Assembly: GCA_041394325.1 (NCBI GenBank)
Contig: JAWKIJ010000001.1
Location: 744,001 to 808,000 of the forward strand
Source of the DNA: JAWKIJ01 sp041394325
GTDB taxonomy: Bacteria; Actinomycetota; Acidimicrobiia; Acidimicrobiales; Microtrichaceae
Direction: 5' to 3'
Length of the DNA stretch: 64,000 nt
Part shown: one piece after another, positions 1 through 8,919 of the stretch
How positions within the stretch are numbered: position 1 is the first letter of the stretch
Layout of the letters: each line of letters begins with the position of its first letter
Notes under the pieces: generated by a model
What the model was told of the DNA's origin: nothing
Databases searched by the model: none
Seen by the model: the letters and a program-made list of their open reading frames with translations, nothing else
Program-made: the position numbers and the translations under genes

Positions 1-1
1 T

Positions 2-1185
2 CGACTGTGTGAGGAGGTGGGGGTCGGGCCCTTGCGTTCACCCGCGGTTGCCGCAGCCCGCATCGCCTGGGGTGGAGAGATGCAGGCGATGCCGCCGGGC
101 CTCGTGCTCGGCGTGCCCGCGCACCCCGACCGGCTGGTGCCGTCAGGCCTGTTGAGCCGGGAGGGAGTGTGCCGGGCCCGGACCGAACCGACTCTCCACG
201 TCGGGCGCCTCGTCGGCGATGCGTCGATCGGATCGGTGGTCCGTGAGCGGTTCGGCGACGAGATCACCGAACGTCTCGTCGCACCCCTCGTCGAAGCCAT
301 CAGCGCGAGCGACGTCGACGAGACGAGTATCGACGCCATCGCCCCCCAACTCGCGGCGGCCGCACGGGAACCCGGCCCGATGTCCGCCGCGCTGTCCGCT
401 GCACTGTCGGCGACTCCGACGCCCTCGCGCTCGCCCGGATCCGCAACGATCCCCTCTCCACCGATCTTTGGAGCGCCCCTCGGCGGCATGGAGAGGCTCG
501 TCGAGCGGCTCGTCGAGGGTTGGAGGCCCGTGGCGTGGCCTTCCGGACCGGCGTCACCGTCGACACGCTTCCCGCCGCCGACGGCGTGGTGCTCGCGACC
601 CCTTCGTCGGTCACCGCTTCGCTGGTGGCCCGGCGCTGTCCCGCCGCCGCGGAGCGACTCGCGGCGATCGGGTACGCGTCGGTGGTGTTCGTCGCGCTCG
701 CGTTCCGACGCGAGGACGTGACGGTCGATCCCGGTGCGAGCGGCGTTCTGGTACCCCGGGGCTCGGGACCACGCATCACCGCGGTGTCGTGGTCGTCCAA
801 CAAGTGGGGCCATCGTCCCGACACTCCGTTCCTCGCGCGCGCCGCGCTCGGACACGTCGGCGACCCCGATGCGGTCGACCTCTCCGACGACCGGCTCCTC
901 GACGCGACGCGCGCCGACCTGTCCAGCATCGCCGCCATCACCGCCGAACCCCTCGACGTGCGCATCTCGCGTTTCCGCGACGCGTTCCCCCAGTACCGCC
1001 CCGGCCACCTCGACCGGACCACCGAGATCGAGCGGGCACTCTCCGTCGACCTGCCCAATGTGGTGGTCTGCGGGATGGCACACCGGGGCGTGGGGATCCC
1101 GACGTGTGTCCGTGAGGCACGAACGGCGGCGTCCGAACTGTGGAGGCGGCTCACGACCGATCGCGGCCCCGGAGCCGCGGCATGA
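2..1185 (+). CDS. cgoX: Coproporphyrinogen/protoporphyrinogen oxidase (HemY/CgoX family), 5'-truncated, one frameshift
   Basis: FAD-dependent oxidase of late haem synthesis. The window begins inside the gene, so the N-terminal FAD-binding Rossmann motif is not visible. The visible part has the family's middle region (PPGLVLGVP, SGLLSREG, GGMERLVERL) and the C-terminal segment NVVVCGMAHRGVGIP, which is the usual FAD-contact end (normally GNAYRGVGIPD). The frame switches near base 515: restoring one G in the GGG run of the gagggttgg context joins both halves without loss. In actinobacteria this family normally acts as coproporphyrinogen III oxidase together with HemQ, which is present at 17141-17824. 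The stop overlaps the lnt start by four bases (ATGA), so the two are probably co-transcribed. Family assignment is firm; substrate is inferred. Confidence 0.85.
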
Positions 1186-2765
1186 ACCCGGTCGACTCCG
1201 TCACCGGCACTGTGACCGCCAACAGCGCCCCCGGCCGGGGGACGCTGTTGGCGATGTCGGTCCCCGACGCGCCGACCCGCCGATCGACTCGCGCGTTGCT
1301 GGCGCTGGTCGCGGGTCTGCTGATCTGCGCGGCCATGCCACCGTGGGGCTGGTGGCCTCTCGCCTGGATCGGTACGGCTGTGTGGGCGTGGCTCCTCCAC
1401 GGGCGCGGTTGGAAGGGGCGCCTGCTGACCGGCGTGCTCGTCGGCGAGACGTGGTATCTCCCGTCCACGCTCTGGATGGTCAAGTTCTCCCCTGTCGGCT
1501 GGCCGGTCGGCGTGGCGATCTGGTTTCCGCTGGTGCTCGGCCTGGTGTCGGCGGCGACCCACCCACGGCGGACCGCACTGACGCTGCCGGCCGCGGTGGT
1601 CCTCGGTGAGTGGTTCCGATGGCACGCCCCGTTCGGAGGGGTACCGCTGTCGATGCTCGCGTTCACGCAAGCCCGGGGTCCCCTGCTCGAGGTCGCGCGT
1701 ACCCTCGGCACGCTGGCCGTGTCGGGAGCGGTCGCCGCCGCCGGATGCGCGCTGTTCGCGATGGCTCGTCGGCCGAGTCGGACTCGCGGTGTCATCGGCG
1801 CGGTCGCGCTCGTGGCGGTGACGCTACTGAGCTCGTGGGCTCCGAACGGTCGGGCCGTGCGGAGCATCGAGGTCGCGGCCATCCAAGGGGGCGGGCCTCA
1901 GCAGACTCGATCGGCGAACACCGACTACCGCGTCGTGCTGGGCCGTCACATCGACCAGGCCGACCGTATCGGGAGGCCGGTCGACCTCGTCGTGATGCCG
2001 GAGAACATCGTCGCGATCAACGGTGAGTTCGAAGGCAGCGTCGAAGAGGAGCGCCTGACGGAGCTGGCCGTCCGGCTCCACACCACGCTCGTCGCCGGCA
2101 TCGTCGACGACCGGGCGGACCCACGGCACTTCTGGAACTACGCGGTTGCGATCGGCCCCGACGGCCGGATCGAGTCCCGTTACGACAAGGTCCGTCGCGT
2201 GCCGTTCGGCGAGTACGTGCCGATGCGCAATCTGCTCGAACCCTTCGCCCGCGACGTGCTTCCTCCCCGCGACGACGTGGAGGGAACCGGCCCGGCGGTG
2301 CTGAAGACCCATCTGGGGAGACTCGGCGTGGTGATCAGCTGGGAGACCTTCTTTCCCCGCCGTGTGCGCGAGGCGGTGCACCACGATGCCGAGATCGTCC
2401 TGAACCCGACGAACGGGAGCAGCTACTGGCTGACCCAGGTGCAGACACAGCAGATCGCCGCGTCGTCGTTGCACGCCGTCGAATCGGGTCGCTTCGTCGT
2501 CCAGGCGGCACCGACCGGCTTCAGCGCGATCATCGATCCCGACGGCGCGGTCCTGCAACGGACCCGAATCGGCGAGGGTGCCTACCTTCGTGGAGAGGTG
2601 CAGCTCCGTCGCGGCAGGACGCTCGCCATGTGGTGGGGCGAGGCCCCCGTACTGGTCGCGTCGATCGCCGCGCTCGCGTTTGCCTGGGCACTCGACCGAC
2701 GACACCACCGCTCGTCCGCCCCCGCCTCTGCGGGGTCCCCGGAGACTGAGCGATCGGCACCGTGA
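1182..2765 (+). CDS. lnt: Apolipoprotein N-acyltransferase (Lnt family) with Ser at the catalytic Cys position
   Basis: Predicted 527-residue integral membrane enzyme that N-acylates the lipidated Cys of lipoproteins. Hydrophobic helices fill roughly residues 20-220, followed by a nitrilase-like domain. The catalytic Glu (E274 in VVMPENIV) and Lys (K336 in YDKVRRVPFGEYVP) are present. The third residue, C387 in E. coli Lnt, falls in VVISWETFF, so S386 (codon AGC at 2337-2339) occupies the nucleophile position. ATG 1182 is chosen because it overlaps the upstream stop; ATG 1254 would shorten the protein by 24 residues and is equally possible. Length and domain order are normal. Whether the Ser form acylates lipoproteins or has another amide-forming role cannot be told from sequence. 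Confidence 0.88.
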   Translation: MNPVDSVTGTVTANSAPGRGTLLAMSVPDAPTRRSTRALLALVAGLLICAAMPPWGWWPLAWIGTAVWAWLLHGRGWKGRLLTGVLVGETWYLPSTLWMVKFSPVGWPVGVAIWFPLVLGLVSAATHPRRTALTLPAAVVLGEWFRWHAPFGGVPLSMLAFTQARGPLLEVARTLGTLAVSGAVAAAGCALFAMARRPSRTRGVIGAVALVAVTLLSSWAPNGRAVRSIEVAAIQGGGPQQTRSANTDYRVVLGRHIDQADRIGRPVDLVVMPENIVAINGEFEGSVEEERLTELAVRLHTTLVAGIVDDRADPRHFWNYAVAIGPDGRIESRYDKVRRVPFGEYVPMRNLLEPFARDVLPPRDDVEGTGPAVLKTHLGRLGVVISWETFFPRRVREAVHHDAEIVLNPTNGSSYWLTQVQTQQIAASSLHAVESGRFVVQAAPTGFSAIIDPDGAVLQRTRIGEGAYLRGEVQLRRGRTLAMWWGEAPVLVASIAALAFAWALDRRHHRSSAPASAGSPETERSAP

Positions 2766-2889
2766 TCCCCCGGTCGTCGCCGTGACGGCACCGTCGCAAC
2801 GCCTCGGGGCACGGATAGGCTCGCCCCGTCGCCGTTCGGCGTCGGCCGTGCACCGGGGCGGGGTGCGGTAACCATCCTTGGGAGGGGTT

Positions 2890-4647
2890 ATGGGAAGGTG
2901 GAAACGCTGGACGGCGATCGGCGTCACGGCGGCGGTCGCGACGTTGGGGCTGGAGCTCGTCGTGCCCGACGCGGCGAGTGCCACGTCGGTGAGCCTGGCG
3001 TGCTCCGGAGTGGCCGGTGACCAGGCCTCCTCGCTGGGCGACAGTGCTGCGACCCTGGGCCTGTTGTCGAAGTTGAGCGGTGGCAGCGGGCTCACCTTTC
3101 CCGTCGAGGTCAGCACCAACGCACCGACCCGACTCACGCCCAACGGCGGGGGTGCCGACGTGACGTTCGACCTGTCGCTCACGCTGCCCGACACGGTCGT
3201 GAAACCGGCGCGGGATCTGTTGAGGCTCACCTCGGTCGAAGTGGTGGACGCTGCGTTCGAGGTGAGGGCGACCGGCGCCGCCGATGCCACGTTCACACAG
3301 GCCGTCCCGTCGATGACCGTCGACCTCGGCGCCAACCCGGTCGTGGTCCACCAGACGATCTCCGGACGGGTGGAGGCGACATCCTCGGGCACGATCAACT
3401 ACGTGCCGGGCAACACCCGGATGACCATCAACATCAAGCAGGCCGTCGCGGGGATCAACATCGACCATCTCACCGTGGTGTGCACGAGCGGCCAGACGAT
3501 CGCCACCACCGCGGTGCAGGTGCCGGGAGCACCGACCGTCGCCACCCCGATCAACCTGGTTGCGTACACCGACGCCATCGTCGGGCTGCCCCTCGTCGGA
3601 GCCAGGATCCTGCCCGACGACGACAACCCGCTCGTACCCGATTCACTTCGCGTCGTCGGACAGGCCGGCGCCGGCTTCACGGCCGTGGGCGCAGGCGCAG
3701 CCTTCTACCGGGCGCCGTCGACCCCTGGGTACTACGTGCCCTCCTACGAGATGTGCGCCGCATCGCGGACCGTCCCCGAGGTTCCCGGGGTCGACACCAC
3801 CCAGACGCTCACGTTCCCCGAGACATACGTCGGAAAGGACATGAACGCCCACCCGGTTTCGATGACGCTCCAGTTCAAGGGAGCCAAGTCGTCGCCGATC
3901 CCGTTGAGCTTCACCGAGGTCTTCGGCAACGCCACCCCGGGGAACACCGATCCCGACCAGTTGGGCCTTCCCGAGATCCTCGGACACTTCGTGGCCCCCT
4001 CCGCGGCGACCGTGCAGGCCGCGCTCGAGGCGATCCCCACGATCGGCGCCGGCAACGTGGCCGTGACATCGGTTCCGGGTGCGACCACTCCCTCCTACAC
4101 GATCGCGTTCCGGGGTGCGCTCGGGTTGTCGGACCAGCCCGCCGTCGAGGTAACGGACTTCAACACGTGGCTCCCCGCGAGCCTTTTCACCGCGGCGACC
4201 GACCTCATCACGCCGCCGACGGCGTCGCCGGACCAGCCCACCGCTCCGACCACCACAGTCGTTGCGGGCACGAACGAGGAACTGTTCCAGAAGTTGTTGA
4301 GCGGCCAGATCACCGGCGACCAGTTCTCCGCCGGCTTCGGCGCCAACCTCAAGGCCGCCCTACTGTCCAACCTCACCAACCCGGCGACGCTCACGGCGTT
4401 GACCGCCATGTTCCCCAAGCCACCGGTCGTCGCGGTGACCACCACCGGTAAGCCCACCGTCGCCGCGCATCCCACCGGTCCACTGTGCACCCAGTTCAAC
4501 ATCGGCTACCTGGTGATCCCCCGCCCCGCGCCGGTCCGGGTGCGCGGAATCCACCAGACCCGCGTCCGCAGGGTGTGCAGTACGCGACGGGTCAAGGTCA
4601 AGGGTCACTGGGTCCGCAAGAAGGTCTGTCGCACGGTTCGTCGCTGA
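2890..4647 (+). CDS. Secreted protein of unknown function with a basic Cys-containing tail
   Basis: 585 residues. ATG 2890 follows a strong GGAGG at 2881-2885. The N-terminus has a short basic stretch (MGRWKRW), a hydrophobic core and an Ala-rich cleavage region near residue 32, a classical signal peptide. The mature part is rich in Thr, Val, Pro and Gly with alternating beta-type patterns (for example TFDLSLTLPDTVV), as in secreted beta-sandwich proteins. A Thr/Pro-rich stretch around residues 445-465 looks like a linker. The last ~40 residues are strongly basic with two Cys (RVRRVCSTRRVKVKGHW then KKVCRTVRR). I recognise no family. It stands alone, 124 bases after lnt and 123 before the next gene, so it probably has its own promoter. 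Confidence 0.75.
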   Translation: MGRWKRWTAIGVTAAVATLGLELVVPDAASATSVSLACSGVAGDQASSLGDSAATLGLLSKLSGGSGLTFPVEVSTNAPTRLTPNGGGADVTFDLSLTLPDTVVKPARDLLRLTSVEVVDAAFEVRATGAADATFTQAVPSMTVDLGANPVVVHQTISGRVEATSSGTINYVPGNTRMTINIKQAVAGINIDHLTVVCTSGQTIATTAVQVPGAPTVATPINLVAYTDAIVGLPLVGARILPDDDNPLVPDSLRVVGQAGAGFTAVGAGAAFYRAPSTPGYYVPSYEMCAASRTVPEVPGVDTTQTLTFPETYVGKDMNAHPVSMTLQFKGAKSSPIPLSFTEVFGNATPGNTDPDQLGLPEILGHFVAPSAATVQAALEAIPTIGAGNVAVTSVPGATTPSYTIAFRGALGLSDQPAVEVTDFNTWLPASLFTAATDLITPPTASPDQPTAPTTTVVAGTNEELFQKLLSGQITGDQFSAGFGANLKAALLSNLTNPATLTALTAMFPKPPVVAVTTTGKPTVAAHPTGPLCTQFNIGYLVIPRPAPVRVRGIHQTRVRRVCSTRRVKVKGHWVRKKVCRTVRR

Positions 4648-4770
4648 CCGCCTCACACCTGGTCGTCGCCGCGCCGTCCACCCCACGCCTCGGGCACCGG
4701 GAATGTCGGCGCGCTCGGATCGGTTCCGTGGTTTGACCCACCGGCCGACGGCCGAGAAAGCTGGGGGACC

Positions 4771-6063
4771 ATGCCCAAATCCCACGACGCCCCCAGCGGG
4801 CGGCGATCCGACGACGGACCGCTTCGGATCGCCTACCTGACCTACAGGGGCAAACCCCATGTCGGTGGGCAGGGTGTCTATACGCGGCATCTCACCAAGG
4901 CGTTGACCGATCTCGGCCACACCGTCGAGGTGCTGTCGGGGCAGCCGTATCCGATCGTGGATGATCGGGTCCCGCTCGTGCGGTTGCCGAGCCTCGACAT
5001 CTACAACGACCACTTCCCCATGCGGATGCCGGGACTGTGGGAGTTGAAGACGTGGATGGACTTCGCGGAGGTCACCGCGTTCAGCACCGGCACCTTCCCC
5101 GAACCACTCGCGTTCAGCCTCCGTGCGTGGGAGCACCTACGACACCGGGTCGCCGAGTTCGACCTCGTGCAGGACAACCAGTGCCTCGGCTACGGATTGC
5201 TGGCGATCGAGCGTTCCGGGCTTCCGGTGCTCGGAACGGTCCATCACCCGATCACGATCGACCGTCGGATCGAGATGGAGCACGCGGAGACCCCGTACCA
5301 GCGCTACGCGAAAGCCCGCTGGTACGCCTTCACCAAGATGCAGACCAGGGTGGCCAAGCGCCTCAAACGCGTCATCACCGTCTCTCAGAACAGCTTCGAC
5401 GACATCTGCCGCACCCACGAGGTCAATCCGGAGCGACTCTTCGTCGTGCCGGTGGGCGTCGACCCGGACCTGTTCCGGCCGCTACCGGGCACGGAGCGCA
5501 CGCCGTTCCAGATCATCTCGACCGCGTCGGCCGACGTGGCGATGAAGGGTCAACGGTTCCTCCTCGAGGCGTTGGCGAAGCTGCGCACCGAATACCCCGA
5601 GGCCCGGCTGGTCCTCATCGGCCGTCTCAAGGAGGGCTCCGCTGCGCAACGCACCATTGCCGAGCTCGGCCTCGAGGGAGCGGTCGAGTTCGTGTCGGGG
5701 GTCAGCGACGAGCGGATCGTCGAGCTCTACAACGAGTCGGCGTGCGCGGTCGTTCCCTCGCTGTACGAGGGCTTCTCGTTGCCCGCGATCGAGGCGATGA
5801 GCTCGGGATGCCCGCTGGTGGCGACCACGGGCGGCGCGCTCCCCGAGGTCGCCGGCCCCGATGGTGAGACCTGCATCGCGGTCGCCCCGGGCGACAGCGG
5901 CGCGCTCGCCTCGGGGATCTCAAGGGTGTTCCTCGATCCGGATGCCGCGGAGCGCATCGGCCGTGCCGGACGCGATCGCGTGGTCGACCGCTGGACGTGG
6001 CGCAACACCGCCCTGCGGACCGTCGATCACTATCGCGCGCGCCTTGCGATGGATCATGGCTGA
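4771..6063 (+). CDS. Family 4 glycosyltransferase (GT-B fold)
   Basis: 430-residue retaining GT4 enzyme, predicted cytoplasmic or membrane-associated. The N-terminal domain has the acceptor-loop motif GGQGVYTRHL near residue 32. The C-terminal nucleotide-sugar domain carries RLVLIGRLKEG and the E-x7-E signature in YEGFSLPAIEAMSSG, ending with the typical helix of Rossmann domain 2. It is the first gene of a cluster with the methyltransferase (3-base gap) and the toroid protein (overlap). That gives a sugar transferase, a methylase and a terpenoid-cyclase-like or glycosidase-like barrel acting in one pathway, plausibly modifying a glycolipid or exported glycan. Donor and acceptor cannot be named. 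Confidence 0.88.
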   Translation: MPKSHDAPSGRRSDDGPLRIAYLTYRGKPHVGGQGVYTRHLTKALTDLGHTVEVLSGQPYPIVDDRVPLVRLPSLDIYNDHFPMRMPGLWELKTWMDFAEVTAFSTGTFPEPLAFSLRAWEHLRHRVAEFDLVQDNQCLGYGLLAIERSGLPVLGTVHHPITIDRRIEMEHAETPYQRYAKARWYAFTKMQTRVAKRLKRVITVSQNSFDDICRTHEVNPERLFVVPVGVDPDLFRPLPGTERTPFQIISTASADVAMKGQRFLLEALAKLRTEYPEARLVLIGRLKEGSAAQRTIAELGLEGAVEFVSGVSDERIVELYNESACAVVPSLYEGFSLPAIEAMSSGCPLVATTGGALPEVAGPDGETCIAVAPGDSGALASGISRVFLDPDAAERIGRAGRDRVVDRWTWRNTALRTVDHYRARLAMDHG

Positions 6064-6066
6064 CCG

Positions 6067-6822
6067 ATGCTGACCGTCGACTTCGACTTGCTCGACCTGC
6101 AGCCCGGAATGCTGGTCCTCGATATGGGATGCGGTGCGGGGCGCCACGCTTTCGAATCGTTCCGGCGCGGCGCCCGCGTCATCGCCTTCGACTACGACAT
6201 GGCTGAGCTCGAGGGAGTTCGCGACCTCATGTGGGCGATGCGCGAGGCCGACGAGGTGCCGCCCGAACACGAGGCGCAAGCCGTCCGGGGCGATGCCCTC
6301 CACCTGCCCTTCGCCGACGGGACCTTCGACCGGATCATCGCCTCGGAGGTCATGGAGCACCTCGGTGACGACGCAGGCGCGATGGCCGAGCTGACCCGGG
6401 TGCTCAAACCCGGCGGGGTCATGGCCGTCACGGTCCCCTCGTGGCTGCCCGAGAAGCTCTGTTGGGCGTTGTCGGCGGAATACCACGCACCGCTCGCGCA
6501 GGGTGGTCACGTCCGCGTCTACACCGAGGGCCAGCTACGTGAACGGATGCGGGCCGCCGGGCTCGACCCCACCGGTTCGCACCGCGCTCACGGCCTGCAC
6601 TCGCCCTATTGGTGGCTGAAGTGCCTGGTCGGTCCCACCAATGACGCCCACCCGCTCGTCAAGGCTTACCACGACCTCCTGGTGTGGGACATGGTGGAGG
6701 CACCGGTGGTCACGCGGCTCGCGGAGCGGGTGCTCACTCCGACCATCGGCAAGAGCCTCGTGGTCTATGCGCGTCGACCGACCATGGCCCCCCCGAAGGA
6801 GCGTCCTCGTGTGGCTGCCTGA
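6067..6822 (+). CDS. Class I SAM-dependent methyltransferase
   Basis: 251 residues with a complete Rossmann methyltransferase fold. Motif I is VLDMGCGAGRHAFE (about residues 18-31), the acidic ribose contact is FDYD, motif II/III is the GDALHLPFADGTFD stretch, motif IV is IIASEVMEHL, and LKPGGVMAVTVP follows. This resembles the UbiE/Methyltransf_11 group. It starts three bases after the glycosyltransferase stop and overlaps the next start, so it sits mid-operon. Likely role is O- or C-methylation of the cluster's product. The 3' end overlaps the toroid gene by 14 bases and carries that gene's ribosome binding site. Confidence 0.88.
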   Translation: MLTVDFDLLDLQPGMLVLDMGCGAGRHAFESFRRGARVIAFDYDMAELEGVRDLMWAMREADEVPPEHEAQAVRGDALHLPFADGTFDRIIASEVMEHLGDDAGAMAELTRVLKPGGVMAVTVPSWLPEKLCWALSAEYHAPLAQGGHVRVYTEGQLRERMRAAGLDPTGSHRAHGLHSPYWWLKCLVGPTNDAHPLVKAYHDLLVWDMVEAPVVTRLAERVLTPTIGKSLVVYARRPTMAPPKERPRVAA

Positions 6823-7879
6823 CATCGACGGCGTCGTATCGGCGCAATCGCTCACACGCACGGTCGACTACATCGAGTCGGTGCAGCTCCCCGACGGGCT
6901 GGTGCCGTGGTTCGACGGCGGCCATGCCGATCCGTGGAACCACACCGAGGCGTTGATGGCGCTCATGTTGGGAGGCCGACGCGCGGCGGCCGAACGTGGC
7001 TTCGAATGGCTTCGAGCACACCAACGTCCCGACGGAGCCTGGCATCAGTACTACATCGACGGTGGTGTCGAACAGGACAAGTTGGACGCCAACGTGGTCG
7101 CGTACGTCGCCGCGGGGGTGTGGCATCACTGGTTGCTGTTCGGCGACGACGGCTTCCTCGAGGAGATGTGGCCGACGATCGAGGCGGCGATCGAGTTCGT
7201 GCTCGACCTCCAGACCCCCCGGGGTGAGATCCTGTGGGCTCGTCATGCCGACGGGACGCCGTGGACCTTCGCGCTGCTCACGGGCAGTTCATCGATCAAC
7301 CACAGCCTCCGGTGTGCGATCGCGGTGGCCGACCGGCTCGAGCACGGCCGGCCCGACTGGGAGTTGAGCGCGACCCGGCTCGCGCAGGTGATCCGCAACC
7401 ATCCCGACGCGTTCGCACCCAAGCACCGATGGGCGATGGACTGGTACTACCCCGTACTCACCGGTGTCGTCGGCGGCGATGACGCGCGGGACCGTCTGGA
7501 CGGTCGGTTCGACACGTTCGTCATGGACGGCAAGGGGGTCCGCTGCGTGTCGGACCGTCCGTGGGTCACCGCCGCGGAGACCTGCGAGTGCGCGATGGCC
7601 TTGGAGGCGGTGGGCGAGCACGAGCGGGCCATGCAGTTGTTCTCGTGGGCGCAACGCCACCTCGACGAGGACGGTCGCTACTGGACCGGCACCGTCTACC
7701 CCGACGAGGTGCACTTCCCCGGAGGTGAGCAGTCCACCTACACCGCTGCGGCGGTGATCCTCGCTGCCGACACGTTGACGGCCAGCAGTCCCGCATCGTG
7801 GCTGTTCGCCGACCACGACCGATTGCCCGGCCTCCTCGACGGCCCCTCGCTCGCGGCCCTCACCGAACCGACCGAGTGA
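6809..7879 (+). CDS. Alpha/alpha-toroid protein (prenyltransferase/squalene-cyclase-like or six-hairpin glycosidase-like)
   Basis: 356 residues if translation begins at GTG 6809, preceded by AAGGAG at 6796-6801 with a 7-base spacer; this start lies inside the methyltransferase gene. The sequence shows repeated helical hairpins with aromatic and Gly motifs (QLPDGLVPWFDGG, HQRPDGAWHQYY, LDEDGRYWTG). These resemble QW-type repeats of terpenoid cyclase/prenyltransferase toroids and also the (alpha/alpha)6 barrels of some glycosidases. No cyclase DxDD or prenyltransferase zinc site is evident, so a catalytic claim is not justified. Translational coupling to the GT4 and methyltransferase genes suggests a shared pathway. 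Confidence 0.75.
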   Translation: MWLPDIDGVVSAQSLTRTVDYIESVQLPDGLVPWFDGGHADPWNHTEALMALMLGGRRAAAERGFEWLRAHQRPDGAWHQYYIDGGVEQDKLDANVVAYVAAGVWHHWLLFGDDGFLEEMWPTIEAAIEFVLDLQTPRGEILWARHADGTPWTFALLTGSSSINHSLRCAIAVADRLEHGRPDWELSATRLAQVIRNHPDAFAPKHRWAMDWYYPVLTGVVGGDDARDRLDGRFDTFVMDGKGVRCVSDRPWVTAAETCECAMALEAVGEHERAMQLFSWAQRHLDEDGRYWTGTVYPDEVHFPGGEQSTYTAAAVILAADTLTASSPASWLFADHDRLPGLLDGPSLAALTEPTE

Positions 7880-8226
7880 GATCGGGGAGCTCGAGGTTGC
7901 GCTGCAGGTCACGATCCGGTCCGAGCGGCGCGATCGCACCGCTCGTCGCTGCGGCCACGGTGGTCTTGTCGCTGTGGTTGTCCGTACCTCTGCCCGCCGG
8001 CGCACAGAGCACCGGCGGAGGGCCGACCACCACCGTGGAGACGGGCCCTCCCGCTGCACCCCACATCGTCCCGCAACCCAATTCGGGACACGAGCCGCGC
8101 TACAGCGGCGATACCGGCAGTGGTGCGCAACTCCTCACGCTGGTCGGGATCCTGGTGGCGATCGGCCTCGTGATCCTGGGGGTGTGGATCGACTCCCGAC
8201 GCAAACGGACCCGTCGCGACACGTAA
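7876..8226 (+). CDS. Small membrane protein, unknown
   Basis: 116 residues from GTG 7876, which overlaps the previous stop (GTGA). The first 45 residues form a basic N-terminus plus hydrophobic signal or anchor ending in LPAGAQS. A Pro/Thr/Gly-rich extracytoplasmic stretch follows, then a second hydrophobic helix (LLTLVGILVAIGLVILGVW) and a strongly basic end (RRKRTRRDT). This predicts an N-out/C-in anchored protein with a short external loop. No family recognised. The overlap places it in the same transcription unit as the toroid protein. Confidence 0.6.
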   Translation: MRSGSSRLRCRSRSGPSGAIAPLVAAATVVLSLWLSVPLPAGAQSTGGGPTTTVETGPPAAPHIVPQPNSGHEPRYSGDTGSGAQLLTLVGILVAIGLVILGVWIDSRRKRTRRDT

Positions 8227-8245
8227 ACGGTGGGCCGGGTGCGGG

Positions 8246-8914
8246 TCAGTCGAATCGTCGAGGCTCGGGACGATGCGGAATCCCGTCGTCGAGACGTCGG
8301 AGCACCCTGAGCGAGCCGACGGCCCGAAGCTCCTCGAACCGCCCGGATTCGAGCGCTCGTCGGTAGATCTCGAACGGCGGGCGACCACCGTCGGCGGGAT
8401 CGGGGAACACGTCGTGGATCGCGAGGAGGGCGTCGGGCGCGAGGTGACCGGTCCACTGCTCGTAGTCGCGGTGTGCCGGTTCGCTCCCGTGGCCCCCGTC
8501 GATGAACAAAAGGGCGAGCGGCACCGTCCAGAAGCGACTCAACGTGGATGCGTCGGCGACCACCGCCACGACGTTGGCCTCCAATCCGGCCTCGTGGATC
8601 GTCCGGCGGAAGTGCGGCAGGGTGTCCATCCGACCGCTGACCTCGTCGACGAGATCCGGTTCGTGCCAGTCCCATCCCGGCTGGTTCTCCTCCGAGCCGC
8701 GGTGATGGTCGACGGCGAACAGCACGGACTCGTTCTCGGCCGCGGCGGCTCCGAGGTAGACGGCGGACTTTCCGCAGTAGCTACCGATCTCGAGCATCGC
8801 GAGGCCGGGACAGCGCCGTGTGGCGTCTACTCCCGCTTCGTAGAGGGCGACCCCCTCGTCGGGGGGCATGAAGCCCCGCGCCGCCTCGGCCGCCTCTCGC
8901 CACCGTTGGTTCAT
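8246..8914 (-). CDS. Class I SAM-dependent methyltransferase (Methyltransf_24/CmcI-like)
   Basis: 222 residues. Motif I is AMLEIGSYCGKSAVYLGAAA near residues 38-57; VDHHRGSEE gives the acidic region and ALLFIDGGHGSE the DGGH metal/substrate motif typical of the Methyltransf_24 and cephalosporin hydroxylase-like group. ATG 8914 fits the expected short helix before motif I. It lies five bases downstream of the GtrA stop on the same strand, so the two are likely co-transcribed, suggesting a role in cell-envelope glycan modification. Substrate unknown. Confidence 0.8.
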   Translation of the reverse strand: MNQRWREAAEAARGFMPPDEGVALYEAGVDATRRCPGLAMLEIGSYCGKSAVYLGAAAAENESVLFAVDHHRGSEENQPGWDWHEPDLVDEVSGRMDTLPHFRRTIHEAGLEANVVAVVADASTLSRFWTVPLALLFIDGGHGSEPAHRDYEQWTGHLAPDALLAIHDVFPDPADGGRPPFEIYRRALESGRFEELRAVGSLRVLRRLDDGIPHRPEPRRFD

Positions 8915-8919
8915 CGACC

